Positions 22,401 to 35,300 of a stretch of 64,000 nt of DNA are shown here, piece after piece (positions within the stretch are counted from its first letter, which is position 1; every line of letters starts with the position of its first letter). The position numbers and the translations under genes are program-made. The notes below the pieces were generated by a model. That model was not told the origin of the DNA. It was given only the letters and a program-made list of their open reading frames with translations, and ran no database searches. The DNA is taken from NCBI RefSeq assembly GCF_000003815.2, contig NC_049980.1, positions 9,880,360 to 9,944,359 on the forward strand. Direction: 5' to 3'. The DNA is from Branchiostoma floridae (Eukaryota > Chordata > Leptocardii > Amphioxiformes > Branchiostomatidae).

Positions 22401-25400
22401 CTATTTCAGCAGGGTTGTAAGGGTTGTCAAGGTGCTTATCCATCAGAAATTTTATGTCTCAGTTCAGTCAGAAAATCATTAAGGCTATAATCTCAAAGCA
22501 ACATACTAATACTATAGGAAAAGTATCCATAACAATATTTCATTAAAGTCCCTTTGCTCATTCTTAAGATATATGTCAAATTATGCGATGAAAGAGTTGA
22601 CAAGTTCTCCTATAGCACAATTTGCAGGATGGCTTGTGTTCGTAAGTCCTGTTTATACTGATTATAGACATGATTATAGACATGAGTGATTCTTCATTTT
22701 ATTGATTGGACTTGTACATTATTCATGGCAAAAAAGTTGTTATCAAGGATATAGAGATGGAAATAAAGTAAGGATGATTTGATATATCAGGTTTCTTGAC
22801 AAAGATCGATATGTGCAACAAGTGCTTGTGCAGACAGAGATCATGGTCTTACAAATTCAATAAGAATCTTGATTCACAATATAGATTTCCTTGGAAGTAC
22901 ATGTACATGTATATCTATCCTTTAATAGTATAAAGGAATTCAAAATAACATATCCAAAGTATAGGATTTGGAACATTTTGTAGTTCTTTCAAAAGTTAGA
23001 AATGAAACTAAAGTAATAAATTAAAGTTACAACAAATCTACACAAAATCAGAACATTACTATGTGAAGCAAACATATACAACTGTAAGTACCTCATTCCC
23101 GATATATGACCACAACAGCTGTTCATGATAAATGCATTACTCCTGTATCTGAATACCACACCTTGAATGGGTCCATTATAAATCAGAGGATGGGATATTG
23201 AGTGGACAATTGACCTGATTTTCTGTCATAAATAATCAGCCAGGCTATTAACGGTTAGGACCAGGAAGCCCTGGGGAAATGACATGGGCTGATGTAGGAA
23301 GTGTCCGGGTATATTTTGATTAAGGAAATAAGATTTAGAAATAAATTATCATTAGATACTTTTACATAACTTTTTGATAAAATCCATACATACATCCATA
23401 AAATATATAGAAAAAGCTATTAAGAAGGTAAGACTAACATTTATGTTTTTATTGAATGAATGAATGAACGAAGACCTTTATTGTGCATTTTTTTGCCACA
23501 CTGGGCTAAGTACAGGTCACAACAAGACATGTTGAAGAGAAATATACAGTAAACAGATACAAAATAAAAATAATATTGGATAAATTCAACTTCTTTTTTC
23601 AAGAGATGACCAGCAATTTTGTTTTGAACAGGATTCTTTAATCAAAGGTGTACTGTACAACCCTTTCCCCCCTTGTACAAGGCATTACTGTGAAAAATAC
23701 CAAAGCAAGAATAATACATACCAAATACACCTCACCAGACTAATCAGCTGCATACAGTAACTTGTTTATCAACCTTTATTTCTCCACATGCTACGATGTA
23801 TTGAGGTGCGAGTACTCCGTACGTTGATAAGGACATTAAGTATACTTTGTCTTTTTAAAACAAAACAATGTGTTATCTAAATATGCTCATTCAGTTGACC
23901 CATTCTGTGAAGAGCGGATACCAAAAATGATACACACTAACAATTGTGACAAATAGAATAGAAGCATGGCCCCAAATTTCCCTCCTTTGGCTAAGATCCA
24001 AGTACATCAAAATCCCTCCATCACTTTTAGGGTTACTAACAGAACTAAGAAAATATAATCTCTGGTAATTTAAAGCTGTGTACGAAAGCTCAAGCTGTAA
24101 TACAGCAATATACCTCTCTCTATAAATCTCCTTTATTTTCAGTTTGCCAGTAATTGAAGAGGTCACAGATGTTATGGCCTCCAGCAAGATATGTGGTTTA
24201 ATTTCATACCTGGGTAAACAGTACTGAGGCACACCATAAAATCTTGGGTGAGGAGAAAACAATGATGGCTTCTGGCAGTCTATTGTTCAATCGTACTCAA
24301 ACCAATATACAGGGGGAGGGGGGTGGGATACAATGTATCATTGTATGTGATCATTTGAGGATAAGAGAGTGAAAAAATGCCACAACCATGTAGAACAATA
24401 CAGTAAAAACCAAACTGTTAATAGATCAACGTATGCCAATAAACACTACCTATTGTTCAACTGAAAGAAGATTGAGAGAATTGAGAATAGAGAACTGTGA
24501 CCCACTAAGAGAATAAACATAAAGCTAATATGATAGATGACCTTAAAATTATAATGTGTCATCAAATAATTCACACCATCATAAATCAAGGCTATGATGC
24601 ATAATTTTTTATGGAATATTTTGACTAAAGCCTTTTTATGTAAATTTTACTGAGCATATTTGGGCAGAAAGAAATACATTTTACATACTACAACAACCCA
24701 TTCTATTAGAAATGCAGTACATTTGCACTGCGTACATTTGGTTGTGAGTTTATGTGTAGAGAGACGCACACAACACAACCCCCTGAGCTTCAAGATAATA
24801 CATGTACATGAACAATTGGTTGTTCTATACAATGCAGAAAGGCACTCAGACCAGACAATAGTCTTTTGACCAATGATGTGTTCGAAGCATGTTTCAGATC
24901 AGCAGGGGTTTGCCAGCTACAAGATTGAATTTTGAAAGGACGCTTTTGGTCGGGACTGAATCCTGACTAAATCGAGGTTACACAAAATGTACCGTGACGA
25001 AACACACAGCAAGCCTAGACCATTAAGTACAAGTCACTCAGTTTTATGGCTTCCAAAGCATCTGTTATCATAGAGCTTGTCCAATTGAAAGAACAAAATA
25101 TAGACGAGTGCATTCTTTCTAGCCTTCACTGCCTTTATATTGTAAAACAGAGTTAGACTATCTCGCTGTATGAATGTAGCAAGATAAAAAACAGTGGCTT
25201 TTCAAGGTTGTGAATTTTTCCTAAATGTGTTTATACTACTATCTATAGAAAGCAAAATTTTAGTGAAAGAGATTAACACTGCAACAATGTCTACAAAAGG
25301 AATTTGTCTTGGCAACAGAGGTGTGAACATGTTATTTATGTTCTATACAATTCCTAAAGATACAAAACATTCATAAGCTATCTATATGACATATATAAAG

Positions 25401-28400
25401 GAAGGACAATTTTCCCTAAGGAGCAACATTCCTACTATTTTACGATGGGACAATGTATTGCAATGCTTATTTTATCAACTAATGTCCTTGTATATTTTAT
25501 TTTAGTAGGTGTATTATTTAGATAAGGGTGAAAAAAGGGCAATACATAACTTGATAGCAGCCAACCTGATACTAGCGGGTTCATTCCTGTTGAAAGTGTG
25601 AAATTCTAAGGCCCACTTTACATTACGTTTTTCGCGTTAGCGGGACTGGCGTTAGCGGGGCTGCGTTAGCGGGAGCCCCGTGTAAAGAGAGTTCCCGTTA
25701 ACGTAGTCCCGCTAACGCCAAATTTTCTCCCGTCCACTCCGAAGCGTACGGCCGTAGGCTCAGCGGGAGTCCCCGTCAACGCCAAACTGCGTATAAAGAG
25801 AACACGTCGGGCTCGCGTTAGCGGGAGTCAGGGTTTAGACGTTTAGCATAAAGCGCGCGCTTATTAGCATATGGCGCCAAAATGGTGAGTACAGATTTGC
25901 AAAACATTGGAGGAAAATTGCCAGCAGCGATCATGTTCATAACGCTGGGTAAGAATACAGCGATAAGAAAACAGTCTCCCGATACTGATAGTTACTTTTT
26001 TATATACTAGAAGAATGAATGTCAACCCAAAAATCAACCCGAACTACGCAGAAAAAATAGTTTTCACGGCCTGCCTTTTCCGTAATGGCCACCTACGCAG
26101 GCTCTTACGTCAATCGGGTCTGCAGTCAACCTTCAAAGCAGGCGGTATGTCAGCGAAAAATAGTCTCATTCTCACATTTTTGGACGACCTACTTTTGCAC
26201 AATTTTCGTGGAAGACCTGTAAAAAAATATACAAGTTCGATTCCGAATATTTTCTCCTGCAATACATCGTTACGTTGTACCGAAACCAGAAGCCGCTATC
26301 TCTGCAAATTTTGTATAAAGTAATCCCATTACGCGTCTCCGATTGGCCGTTGCTATGACAGTGGTGGCCGTTGCTATGACATTGGTGGGGAAATTCCCGC
26401 CACATGAACTGCTGGCAGCTTGAGTTTTTACGTACGAGGTAGTTATTATACCTGCAGGAATTGTGCGTATATTCACGGTTATTTCAGTACGTAGCCATAA
26501 TTTAGCAGGTCATCACTGAAAGAAAGGGATCTTCTATCAAACAGTTCGCTTTGAAAGGGTTTTTAAGTGCTTTTTTATCGAAAATTTTGTGGTCGAAGTT
26601 ACCGGAAGTGTCAGCGAAACAACAACGTAGTCGGGGACTTGTATTTCTCATGCAAGTCACGTATTTGAATTTTCAATCACTTGGTAGCGGTACGCAAACA
26701 AAAAATTAACGTTTGTTCAATATAACAACGTGCAGCTAAAAAGAACTGCGATCTTTACGGGTAGATTTTCACCAAGATTTTACATTCCACCGCGCGCCGC
26801 GGGTGTCCTGTCAGATTTCCGGGCGGTGTGTCTAAAGAGGTGCCGATAGCGGCGTCCCGATAACGGGAAATTTACCGCTAACGCGAAAAGCGTAATGTAA
26901 AGTGTCAATCTTCAATCACTGCCCCTCCCCTCCCCCACCCTTTCTATCAGCCCCAGCTGTCCCTAGAGTCATCTTATCCAATCTTCAGTAGTTAAGACAT
27001 GCTCCCAACCAGAACCATCCAACAGATGGGAGGCAGACAGGCTGGGGTGTAATGAGGAAAACAGCCTTTGGCACAAAACAACCTTATCCTGATTATCAAT
27101 GTTAATAGCTTTACAACTTTGTGTACTGAAATTCCTTTGTTGGAGTTGAAAAAAAAAAAGTAATGTTTTTTTGGAAAAACTGTGACGCAGGAATGTTACT
27201 GTACATACTGTACTATACGTGGTATTGTAAAGTTTTTAAAGAGATTGAGTGTGCAGATGATAAAATGTGTGTTATGTGTTATGTTACCGATTACCAGAGA
27301 CAATGGAGAAAACAGCCTTTGGAACAAAAACAAATTTATCCTGATTATCAACATTTATAGCTTTACAACTTTGTGTATGGAGGTACCTTCAACTTTCCCT
27401 TGTTGGAGTTGTAAGAAATAAAGAAGAAATGTGGTAAAACATGATTGACAGCTGTTCAGGGATACCTATGCTGTAGTGGAGTGATAAGGCTTTCTTGACA
27501 GCTACATGTAGGATAAAACCCCCAGGATGGAAACAGAACCTGATAAGATTACGCCTGTGAAAGTCAGCTTGTGAAACCACCCAAGCATTCAGGGGGGTAT
27601 TGGTCGTATTCCTGGAAAACATTGCGTCAGCTTACAAGAATATATAAATGAAGGAATAACCAGGGAACTTAATTGTCTACAAGCAGACCTTTTGACTAAT
27701 AATGTACTTGGAGTTGAAAGGACAAAACAACAGAAATTTTACAATGCCTTCATGAAAACGACAATAAAACAAATAATAAAGCCATGAAAGCTGACTGACT
27801 AGAATTTTCAACTTGTATGACCTTGATAATGAAAATATATCATCAAAATCACACAATTCTATTAATTCCATTATCAAAAATACTAGTGACAGTTTTGTAG
27901 CTCTATCTAGATTTAATACCTTGGAAAAAAGATTTCCATTGGACGCAGTTGGCCATGGCAAATAAACTCTACAACAGTACAAGTCAGTGCAGCCAAATCA
28001 TTTCGGGCTTTCTGCATAGACCATGATGGTTCCCTCAATATAATCTGGACTGATTGCAATAAAATTCTCTTCTCTTCAGTCTCATTACTTTGTGCCATGG
28101 ATTTCCCTCATTATTCCTGACCATAATCCATCCAGTCCCTCTTGGCTCTCATTTTACAGCCAAGAGCAGGGAGGGTCCCCCTTGTGCACATGGATTGTGG
28201 CTTTTATGTGAAGCTCAATGGCATATTCAGTTATTCATCCTGATCAAATGCAATCAATGGGGGGACCTAGACACCCAGTCTCTCCACGTATTTGTTCAAT
28301 AAATCCTTGAGACGTGGATGCTGGATGATTTGTCTATACCAACAGATTGTGGATGAAAGACGCACTCATAAGTGGGAACATCTATGGCCGTACACTGTAC

Positions 28401-31234
28401 ACACTGCAGGGAGTACCACTCAAATGTACATGTATGGCTGCTCTAAAATGGCTAATTCAGAGATAAAAGTTGCAACATTTCCCTACATTTATCCTTCCAT
28501 GAATTTTATAGGCTAGCCCAATCAAAATAGCTGGGCTGCCACGAGAAGGTCATGCTGGGAGGTCTCCGTATAAATGTATGACATGCAATTTGTGTTTGAT
28601 AGCAGCACAGTGCCACCCGACTGAGATTCAGGCATACATCACCAATGTTCCGTATGCTGAATGAAGATTCTATTTTGGGACCATCTGTCTAGTTGACCTT
28701 CCAGTGCTCTCAAGTTACCCCCTTTCCCAATTACAAATATGAATCGGTCTCTCTCAACTGCTTTCATTCAATACAATTTGCAGGGGGCAGTAATTACAAC
28801 AGAAGCACTTTGTATGGGTGAGTTAATTATTTAGTAGTAGATCACGATATATTGGTCAGGTCATCAAATCAGGGGTAAAAGACAATCCATACAGACTGGT
28901 GCTCTCCACCACCCAAATCACAGCACTGAGTGAGCAATACATTTAATTTTGTAAATCTTAAAGGGGCAGAAATTCTTCGCCCCCATTTTCCATCATTTAC
29001 AAGATGGTAAGAATCTTTGCTGAGTTAGATATGAAATGTACATATTGACTGAAATTTTGAATCTAAAGAAATTCTGTCAATTTTCCAAGGGTGGTGATGC
29101 TCCCTTGAAAGAATGAACCTAGCTTGGAGTCCAGTCTTGCTCACTTTAGTCAGCTCCCGAAGGGTAGCGACATTCAGAAGCAGAGCTAAAGCGAACAAGT
29201 TGTGACCTTAAGGCTGGACTCCAGGCTAGAATGAACCTACTGCGCCAAGAGAACTTCCTCCCAGCCTTATCAATACAAGCACACACTGCTGGTACATGTA
29301 GTGCTATCTTGAAACCTTGAATTAAACCTTGAATTGTACACTTATTCTTTCTCAGCAAAATCAGCAAAGGTTTGATGTGAAACTTGTAACATCTATGACA
29401 TTTCAATACATACATTGCATGATTCACATTAATGATTAAGGGATGATGTGGTCTTTACCAATTACATAGACTAGGTCTATAGGTCTGACTAATGAGCTTA
29501 CTACTGGGGATAAGCGGATTATGTTGCCAATACAACTTAAGTGATAGAATATCTCTACTGTTAGACCCAGGAGATGGAAGATCAAAAGGAAACGTTTTGT
29601 GGACAGACCTGCTTCAAGAAATTTCTACTGTTTGACCAAGTTGGTTTGACAGAGGGAAACATGTATTTGTTCAACTCCAAGGAATCAAATAATTGCGCCT
29701 GGTAGGAATTAACATATCTTAACATAGATGGTCAGCAAAGGTAGCATCACACAACAAGCAAATATGTGCTATAATCAACACTTCGGTATTCTTGTGTTCA
29801 CATTACAGATACGTCTCCAAGCTTAAGTTATGCCTCTTATTTTTTACATCTTTTGAGAATTTGACATCACAAACTACAGACAAGTGAAGACATCAAAGTC
29901 TGACATGTGTTGACAGGGACGATATTTAGGGGAGGAGGTCCTACTAGAGGAAAACATCCCCATTAATGATTGACATCTTGCTGTGAGAAGAGGGAAACAT
30001 GAGAGGAGGGGAGGAACAGACAGGATTAAGCCTGCTGCCTGACTACACAATTGCAGATACTGCCCTCTTTTTGAAGATAATCCACCATAACTTTTATGGG
30101 ATTAGCCAGACAAGCAAAAATTTAACATTTTCACCTTTAGGCAATTTTTCACAATAAAGATTTATTCGAAAGCTGTGTGTCCTGTTTTCCTAGACAAATT
30201 GCATTAATGTTTATTCTTTTGTCATGTATTACAATGAAATAGATTCTTAAACTTTTAAAAGGAATGCTCATTAGCTTAAAAGCTCGGACACAAACTGCAT
30301 CAGACACCCAGGCTCTGACTTAATTCCTTTTGAGGGTGGCTGTCAACAGCACAGTTGTGTTTGCTATCTAACAAAGACTTTGGCTGCTGTTGGCTTTGAT
30401 TAGCCAGCTACTGCAGCAGATGCCTGTCTCCAACCCAAAGCCGTCTGTTGTGACACAAATGAATGCAGACAAATCCCAAATCCTTGTCATCATAGACACA
30501 CTTCGGGCACAGAGCAACAGAAGGGGTTGCCATTCCTTCTATATTTCTACTATCACACAACATATGGGATTCAATTTAAAGGCAAAGCGCTGTAGCTTTC
30601 TGTTTATTGGAAGGGAAGGGGAGCGGCGCGTTGTGCATATTTACACTGCATACTAAATACTGACAAACCAAAGAGAAAGTGAATATAGGGGTAGGGCCAT
30701 ATTTTTTTCAGGTTGCTCTGACAGCTATTTGCTTTATAAACAATAGGGGAAGCAATGTTTTACAACTTTATTATCGCCATGTTTACAAACATCACAGTGT
30801 ACGTTGTAAACATCGGGAAATTTGAAAGCTTTGTTTACCTTCATGGGTTTGGACACGTGCGTGTTTTCCGGGGTGCTGTGGATGTTTTCTGCCGACCTTT
30901 TGATGACGCCGTCACTGCCACTCCCCGTGCTGGACACGGAGTAACTACTGTCACTCTTACTGCTGCCCGTTCTTGTCGGAGTGGAGTGGTGACCAACACC
31001 GCCGTCTCCTCCAGACGACTTCCTGCGCGCATCCCCTCCTTCGCACACGGCGCTATAATTCCCCGGCAGTGCATCCGCCGGGTCGGCGTAGTTATCGTCT
31101 TCTGAGTCTCCCCCCGATAACCTGGGTCCAACTCTAGGCTTCGTCGAGTTTTGGTCGTAATAGTCGGGACGTGGAGGCTGTGGCGGCGGCTTTTTCCCGA
31201 CCCCCAGCCCTAGATGTTTCAGCAACTTAGCCAT
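16459..31234 (-). CDS. SHB: Shb-family SH2 adaptor protein
   Basis: Six exons: 31234-30839, 22295-22142, 21100-20795, 17863-17680, 17203-17084 and 16645-16459. All junctions are in phase and give 448 residues. The N-terminus MAKLLKHLGLG leads to a proline motif PPPQPPRPDYYD, as in vertebrate SHB. Then come phosphotyrosine-type motifs DDYSDPYD, NNYSDPYDAQ and LYEDPYEP, a short poly-Gln run and the family hallmark PAEDYDQPWEW. An SH2 domain follows from WYHGSISRVDAEN to GAEHMKLRYP, with the phosphate-binding Arg in CSFLVRNS near residue 373. The family links activated receptor tyrosine kinases to downstream effectors in the cytoplasm. Chordate SHB, SHD, SHE and SHF share this plan, so the single invertebrate gene probably predates that split; the symbol marks the family, not one paralogue. 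Intron 1 is about 8.5 kb and holds transposon insertions. The gene lies head to head with the LOTUS-Tudor gene. Confidence 0.93.
17441..17639. mobile_element. MITE with ATTACTGTAAATGCA ends, about 199 bp
   Basis: The left end ATTACTGTAAATGCA and the right end TGCATTTACAGTAAT are perfect inverted repeats of 15 bp. The inside contains GTTTGCGGG and CCGCAAAC, which also pair. It has no coding capacity and sits in the intron between Shb exons 4 and 5. Confidence 0.75.
18002..18067. mobile_element. Possible degenerate foldback element (family copy 5)
   Basis: It begins AGCCTGGGTA and ends GGTACCTAGGCT, so the arms are AGCCT[G/A]GGTA. GCATTC[C/T]A occurs just outside both ends. The match to the other copies is weaker. 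Confidence 0.4.
18862..18978. repeat. Inverted repeat, 117 bp
   Basis: CTCTCCAAGCAGAGGTTGG on the left pairs with CCAACCTCTGCTTAGAGAG on the right, and the TGGGG/CCCCA beyond also pair. The loop is non-coding. This could be a MITE or foldback unit; I see no clear target duplication. Confidence 0.65.
23455..23560 (-). mobile_element. LINE 3' tail fragment
   Basis: On the minus strand the piece ends GCAATAAAGGTCTTCGTTCA and continues as TTCA repeats. A short 3' microsatellite after such a tail is typical of CR1/L2-type elements. Only the tail is present. The remaining parts of this Shb intron (22300-25600) show nothing I can name. Confidence 0.45.
25614..26904. mobile_element. DNA transposon-like element, about 1.29 kb, with 30-bp terminal inverted repeats
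   Basis: The left end CACTTTACATTACGTTTTTC and the right end, read on the other strand, CACTTTACATTACGCTTTTC match at all but one base, and identity runs on through GCGTTAGCGG. The left part is full of GCGTTAGCGGG motifs in both orientations, a subterminal repeat pattern. GC content is higher than in the surrounding intron. An open frame at 26015-26323 (+) gives about 102 residues including YAEKIVFTACLFRNGHLRRL, which I do not recognise; no transposase is evident. A segment reading CCAAAATGGTGAGT near 25871 looks like a start codon followed directly by a splice donor. I do not see a clear target duplication. Confidence 0.7.
27056..27412. repeat. Direct repeat pair, about 95-110 bp
   Basis: AAACAGCCTTTGG[C/A]ACAAAA through TTATCCTGATTATCAA, TAGCTTTACAACTTTGTGTA and TTGTTGGAGTTG occurs at 27056-27150 and again at 27304-27412. 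The copies differ by small indels. Both lie in Shb intron 1. Confidence 0.7.
29110..29239. mobile_element. Small foldback element (family copy 3) with 12-bp target duplication
   Basis: AGAATGAACCTA lies at 29110-29121 and 29228-29239. Between them the element starts GCTTGGAGTCCAG and ends CTGGACTCCAGGCT, an inverted repeat. It sits in Shb intron 1. Confidence 0.75.
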
Positions 31235-32383
31235 GATTCTTGTGACTTGCTTCCTGTTCGGCACAGTGCACACTGGGAAGGTTCTCTCGTGCCCGGGGCT
31301 TTCAGTAGTGATCCTGGGCACGAGATCTATTCTCCTCACGTTATCCTCGCGAGATTTGACGGGGGAGTGTACAGAAATGCTACAAAGGAGGGCATAGACA
31401 TATTCTGGCAAGTCAAAAGGCCACAAATAAAAACATCTGTAGGACAAAAATTGTATGCTGTTTATCTCAATCTATAAAGTATTCTTACTATGCCATAAAA
31501 TAGGTTTTGAAGATGGTTATACCATTTACTATGATCCCTCTCCTGTCGAATAACGGGTTGTCCCGCAAAAGTCTGGCGTGGAATCTCGGTTGTTGAAAGA
31601 GAACGCTCGATACCTGACGCCAGCCCAGGTGAGTTGCTGTTGAGCTGCTGTGTGAAAGACCGCAAGACATTAATTTAGACGTTTGTGCGAAGGGAAAGTT
31701 GATGTTCACGTCATAAGACGGACTCTGATGCTCCAAAAGTAAATGACCCATGCTTGACCCGGAAACAGACTGGAATTTCATAGAAATGTAAATTTTCAAA
31801 CTTTGAGTTTGACTTCGGTGAGCGAAAGTTGTCCATGTTGGTCCTCCCAAGGAGCTTTTGTATCTCCTACTTAACGTTAGATTTTCAGCTGCCTAGCACT
31901 GCAGATATTGATGACGTTGACGGTTGTTTTATAGAACTAAAGTTGAACTTCTAGGAGACACGGTCATTGTTTTACCCAAGGTCTCCGAGGTCCTTCCTGG
32001 CCAAACAAAATTATGGCCAAACCAAGGACCCAATTGACAACTTCATAAAGTTGTCAAAGCATATCATTATCTTTGTCCAACCAAGTAGGTTGAAATTTTA
32101 ACCTCATTCGTTATAGTGTCAGGTAAATTTAGTCTAGTGTTTAAACCTCATTTATATTGACGCCTGTCACTTCTTGAGCTTATATAAAATACATGTATTG
32201 CATTATCATTTTATGTTCTCTTTAACTCTTTGATATGGACAAGAAAGTGTCAATATTATGTCAATATTTAAAACAAAGTCAGAAAATAGCTGGAGCTGAA
32301 CCGCTGCATGGAGAGCATACTCTCACTCAGTCACAGAAGATTTTATTAATCTGTTGTTGCTTTAATTTGTCCCAGGTTTCAGG
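31235..32383. promoter_or_regulatory. Intergenic region between divergent Shb-like and LOTUS-Tudor genes
   Basis: The two start codons face away from each other across 1.15 kb, so both 5' UTRs and promoters must lie here or be spliced from here. An AG acceptor just before the LOTUS gene's ATG (TTTGTCCCAG near 32374) suggests its 5' UTR is spliced. A hairpin-forming stretch GGTCCTT...AAGGACC lies at about 31990-32032. I see no convincing TATA box. Open frames on both strands here show no domain. Confidence 0.5.
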
Positions 32384-35300
32384 ATGGAGAAAAGTTTGGT
32401 TCCTGATGAGGTGAAGAAATTCATACGTGCAGTACTGCTATCTGAGCAAGGGGGCGTCCCTGTCAGGCGACTTTGTATGGACTACCGGAACCTGATCGGA
32501 CATGTGCTGGACTGGAGAGGCCTGGGATTTACCAGGCTTGAAGACTTTGTCAAGGCTATGCCGGATGTCTGCAGGTAAAAAATGAAACTGAACAAAACGG
32601 ATGTTTAAAAAATGTACTTCTTCAATTGCCAGCATATTTTGTGCAATTTTCTGGGCGGTGCAACAATACAAAGTTATCCAGTTGGACCGCACTAGTTTGG
32701 GATTTGTAGATTCCGTGTAATTAACATCAGTGTGCAATAATCTGTTTTGCAATTAGCTGGCTTCTACTGTAGTTGTTTACACCACTTTGGTAGCAGAAAA
32801 AGAAAAGAAATAGGCCTAACTTGAAATGAAGTTTTATGGCTTCTACTGTATTTGTTTAGCTGGCTTCTACTGTATTTGTTTACACCACTTTGCAAGCAGA
32901 AAAAGAAAAGAAATAGACCTAACTTGAAATGAAGTTTTGGTACTCCACAGAATCATAGTTGAACTGTTTCATGAGAATTTTGTCCATATGGAGTTTGTTT
33001 GATTGCATGTTACCAGACTGGAAGCCTTTGGACCCGAGAAGGAACTGAGAGTTTACGGGATAGGTGACCCTGACTCTTTCATGTCCAGTTTTGCTATTAA
33101 GGCCCAGACTGTCACAGGACCACCTAAAAAAAGTGAGTGAAATATAAAACAGCCTTTCTTTGAAAGAACATTTTTGTCCCCTGTAATCTTGTGATCCCTA
33201 CAGTTTTCTATGTCATTTCTGTAAATTGTGTGTAATTATTTGCCTGTGTGTGTGTGAGATATGTGCTTCTTGTGACATGTACTTGTTGCAAGGTATTTTC
33301 TATGTTTTCTTCTTCAACATTTTCCACTTGCTATTAGCTGTCTTTGATAATACATGTACTATGATGTACTAGTAGATAAAAAGGGATGATTCAATAGCTT
33401 TCCTGACCAATTAATATCTTGTTATTCTTTTAAATGCTTCAGCCTTTACACTTTCAAGGCACATAGTCATAGTTTAGTCACATTAAAAGTACAAACATTT
33501 ATGTATGCCGCATTCTGCTATATTGGACATCAACTTTACATATAAAACCATCTGGTGAACATGATTGATAGTGACCAAGTTATATATAATTGGCATAATT
33601 TGTAAACAAGTTTATCTTGACAAATGTGTGACTTATATATAGTTATATTCAATAACTTACTAAGTTAACTATCTTGATGCTGCGTACTGTGTAGCTAGAA
33701 ACAGGGACAAGAGGAAAGGCCAGAAGTCGTCATCAGCTGAGAAAGGATCTGCCATGGGTAGCACATGTAATGGTAATATTATTCATGTTTCTAAACTGAA
33801 ACCATCCGTTGTATCTTTATAGGAAGATGTGCAGGGAAAGGCTGATCAATGCTTTAGAGCAGTAAACCAACACAGTTTGCACAGTAAAAAATACTCCTGC
33901 TTTTCCTTGATGAAATTTATTAACACCTGGATTTTTCATTATGCTGCAATATTAATGGAGATGTGGAATGTGCTATTATCATTTAAGTTATTTTAACATG
34001 TTTTCTACTTTGTTTGGCTTAAGCCTGCTCCCATAACTACATTGTATCATCACATTGACATGTTAGCAGCATAGTGTCCAATAGAACTACGGTACTCTAA
34101 ATTCTAATACATGTACTGAACAAGGCAGTAGCCAAGCCAATTTGCATGTTTGGCAACAAGTGGTAAACTGTGTACCTGTGCAGTGTACCTTTAAAATCTC
34201 AAGCACGGACTACTAGTACTTCACCATCTGCTACAGAATTGAACCGTATTGTCAGCTATCATATTCTATACTTTGATACCAAGTCGGAGAATCAGCTATG
34301 GTACAACTGGAAAGTGAGATACCTGTAGTTTCAAATTCAAAAACAAAGATTAATGATCATTGAGGTAAAAAAGAGTGGCAAAATACTATCTATAATTTGG
34401 ACCTACACAACTGGTACTATTTCAGTACCATCAGTAAATATTCTAATACATGTACTGAACAAGGCAGTAGCCAAGCCAATTTGCATGTTTGGCAACAAGT
34501 GGTAAACTGTGTACCTGTGCAGTGTACCTTTAAAATCTCAAGCACGGACTACTAGTACTTCACCATCTGCTACAGAATTGAACCGTATTGTCAGCTATCA
34601 TATTCTATACTTTGATACCAAGTCGGAGAATCAGCTATGGTACAACTGGAAAGTGAGATACCTGTAGTTTCAAATTCAAAAACAAAGATTAATGATCATT
34701 GAGGTAAAAAAGAGTGGCAAAATACTATCTATAATTTGGACCTACACAACTGGTACTATTTCAGTACCATCAGTAAATATCAACCAGTCTTTGGTAATGT
34801 TAAATGATTTTGTGATGTTGCAGGTAATGGGGAGAATCCCTATGGCCTCCAGCCGGACCACCTTGGACGGTACAGTGTCTGTATAACCAGGAGGTTTGAC
34901 CTCTCAGATCAGGTGCTGAACCCATTGTAATCAGCTTGTTGTTCTGTTGTTAATTTCTTAAGGATATTCTGAAGATTGAACTGTGTTGAACAGGAAGTGA
35001 ATCATGTACCACTCCTACTTATTAATGTTTTTAAAAAGTTGTTTGTAGAAAGTTGGAAGGACACTAGTCCATTGGGCTGCATAGCCAGCTTGAGTTGCAT
35101 ATGCAACAAGAACTTTGCTCCACACAGCATTTTATGAACACGACAGTTGATCTGAATGAGTCAACTTAGTGTGGTTTACAGCTAACATATATCCATATAT
35201 AAATCAAGTCTCCCATTGGTACATGTATGTACAGATCTGTCTGAATTTAGCAGTTCATGGTAGTAGTTGTACCTGAGGAAAATGGTCTTGTGATATAGTG

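Noticed and set aside
30755-31105. Plus-strand open frame of 116 codons
   Set aside because: It is the antisense of Shb exon 1, whose protein matches the SHB N-terminus.
31488-31850. Minus-strand open frame of 120 codons upstream of the Shb start
   Set aside because: No domain, no fitting splice phase to the Shb start exon; more likely leader or promoter sequence.
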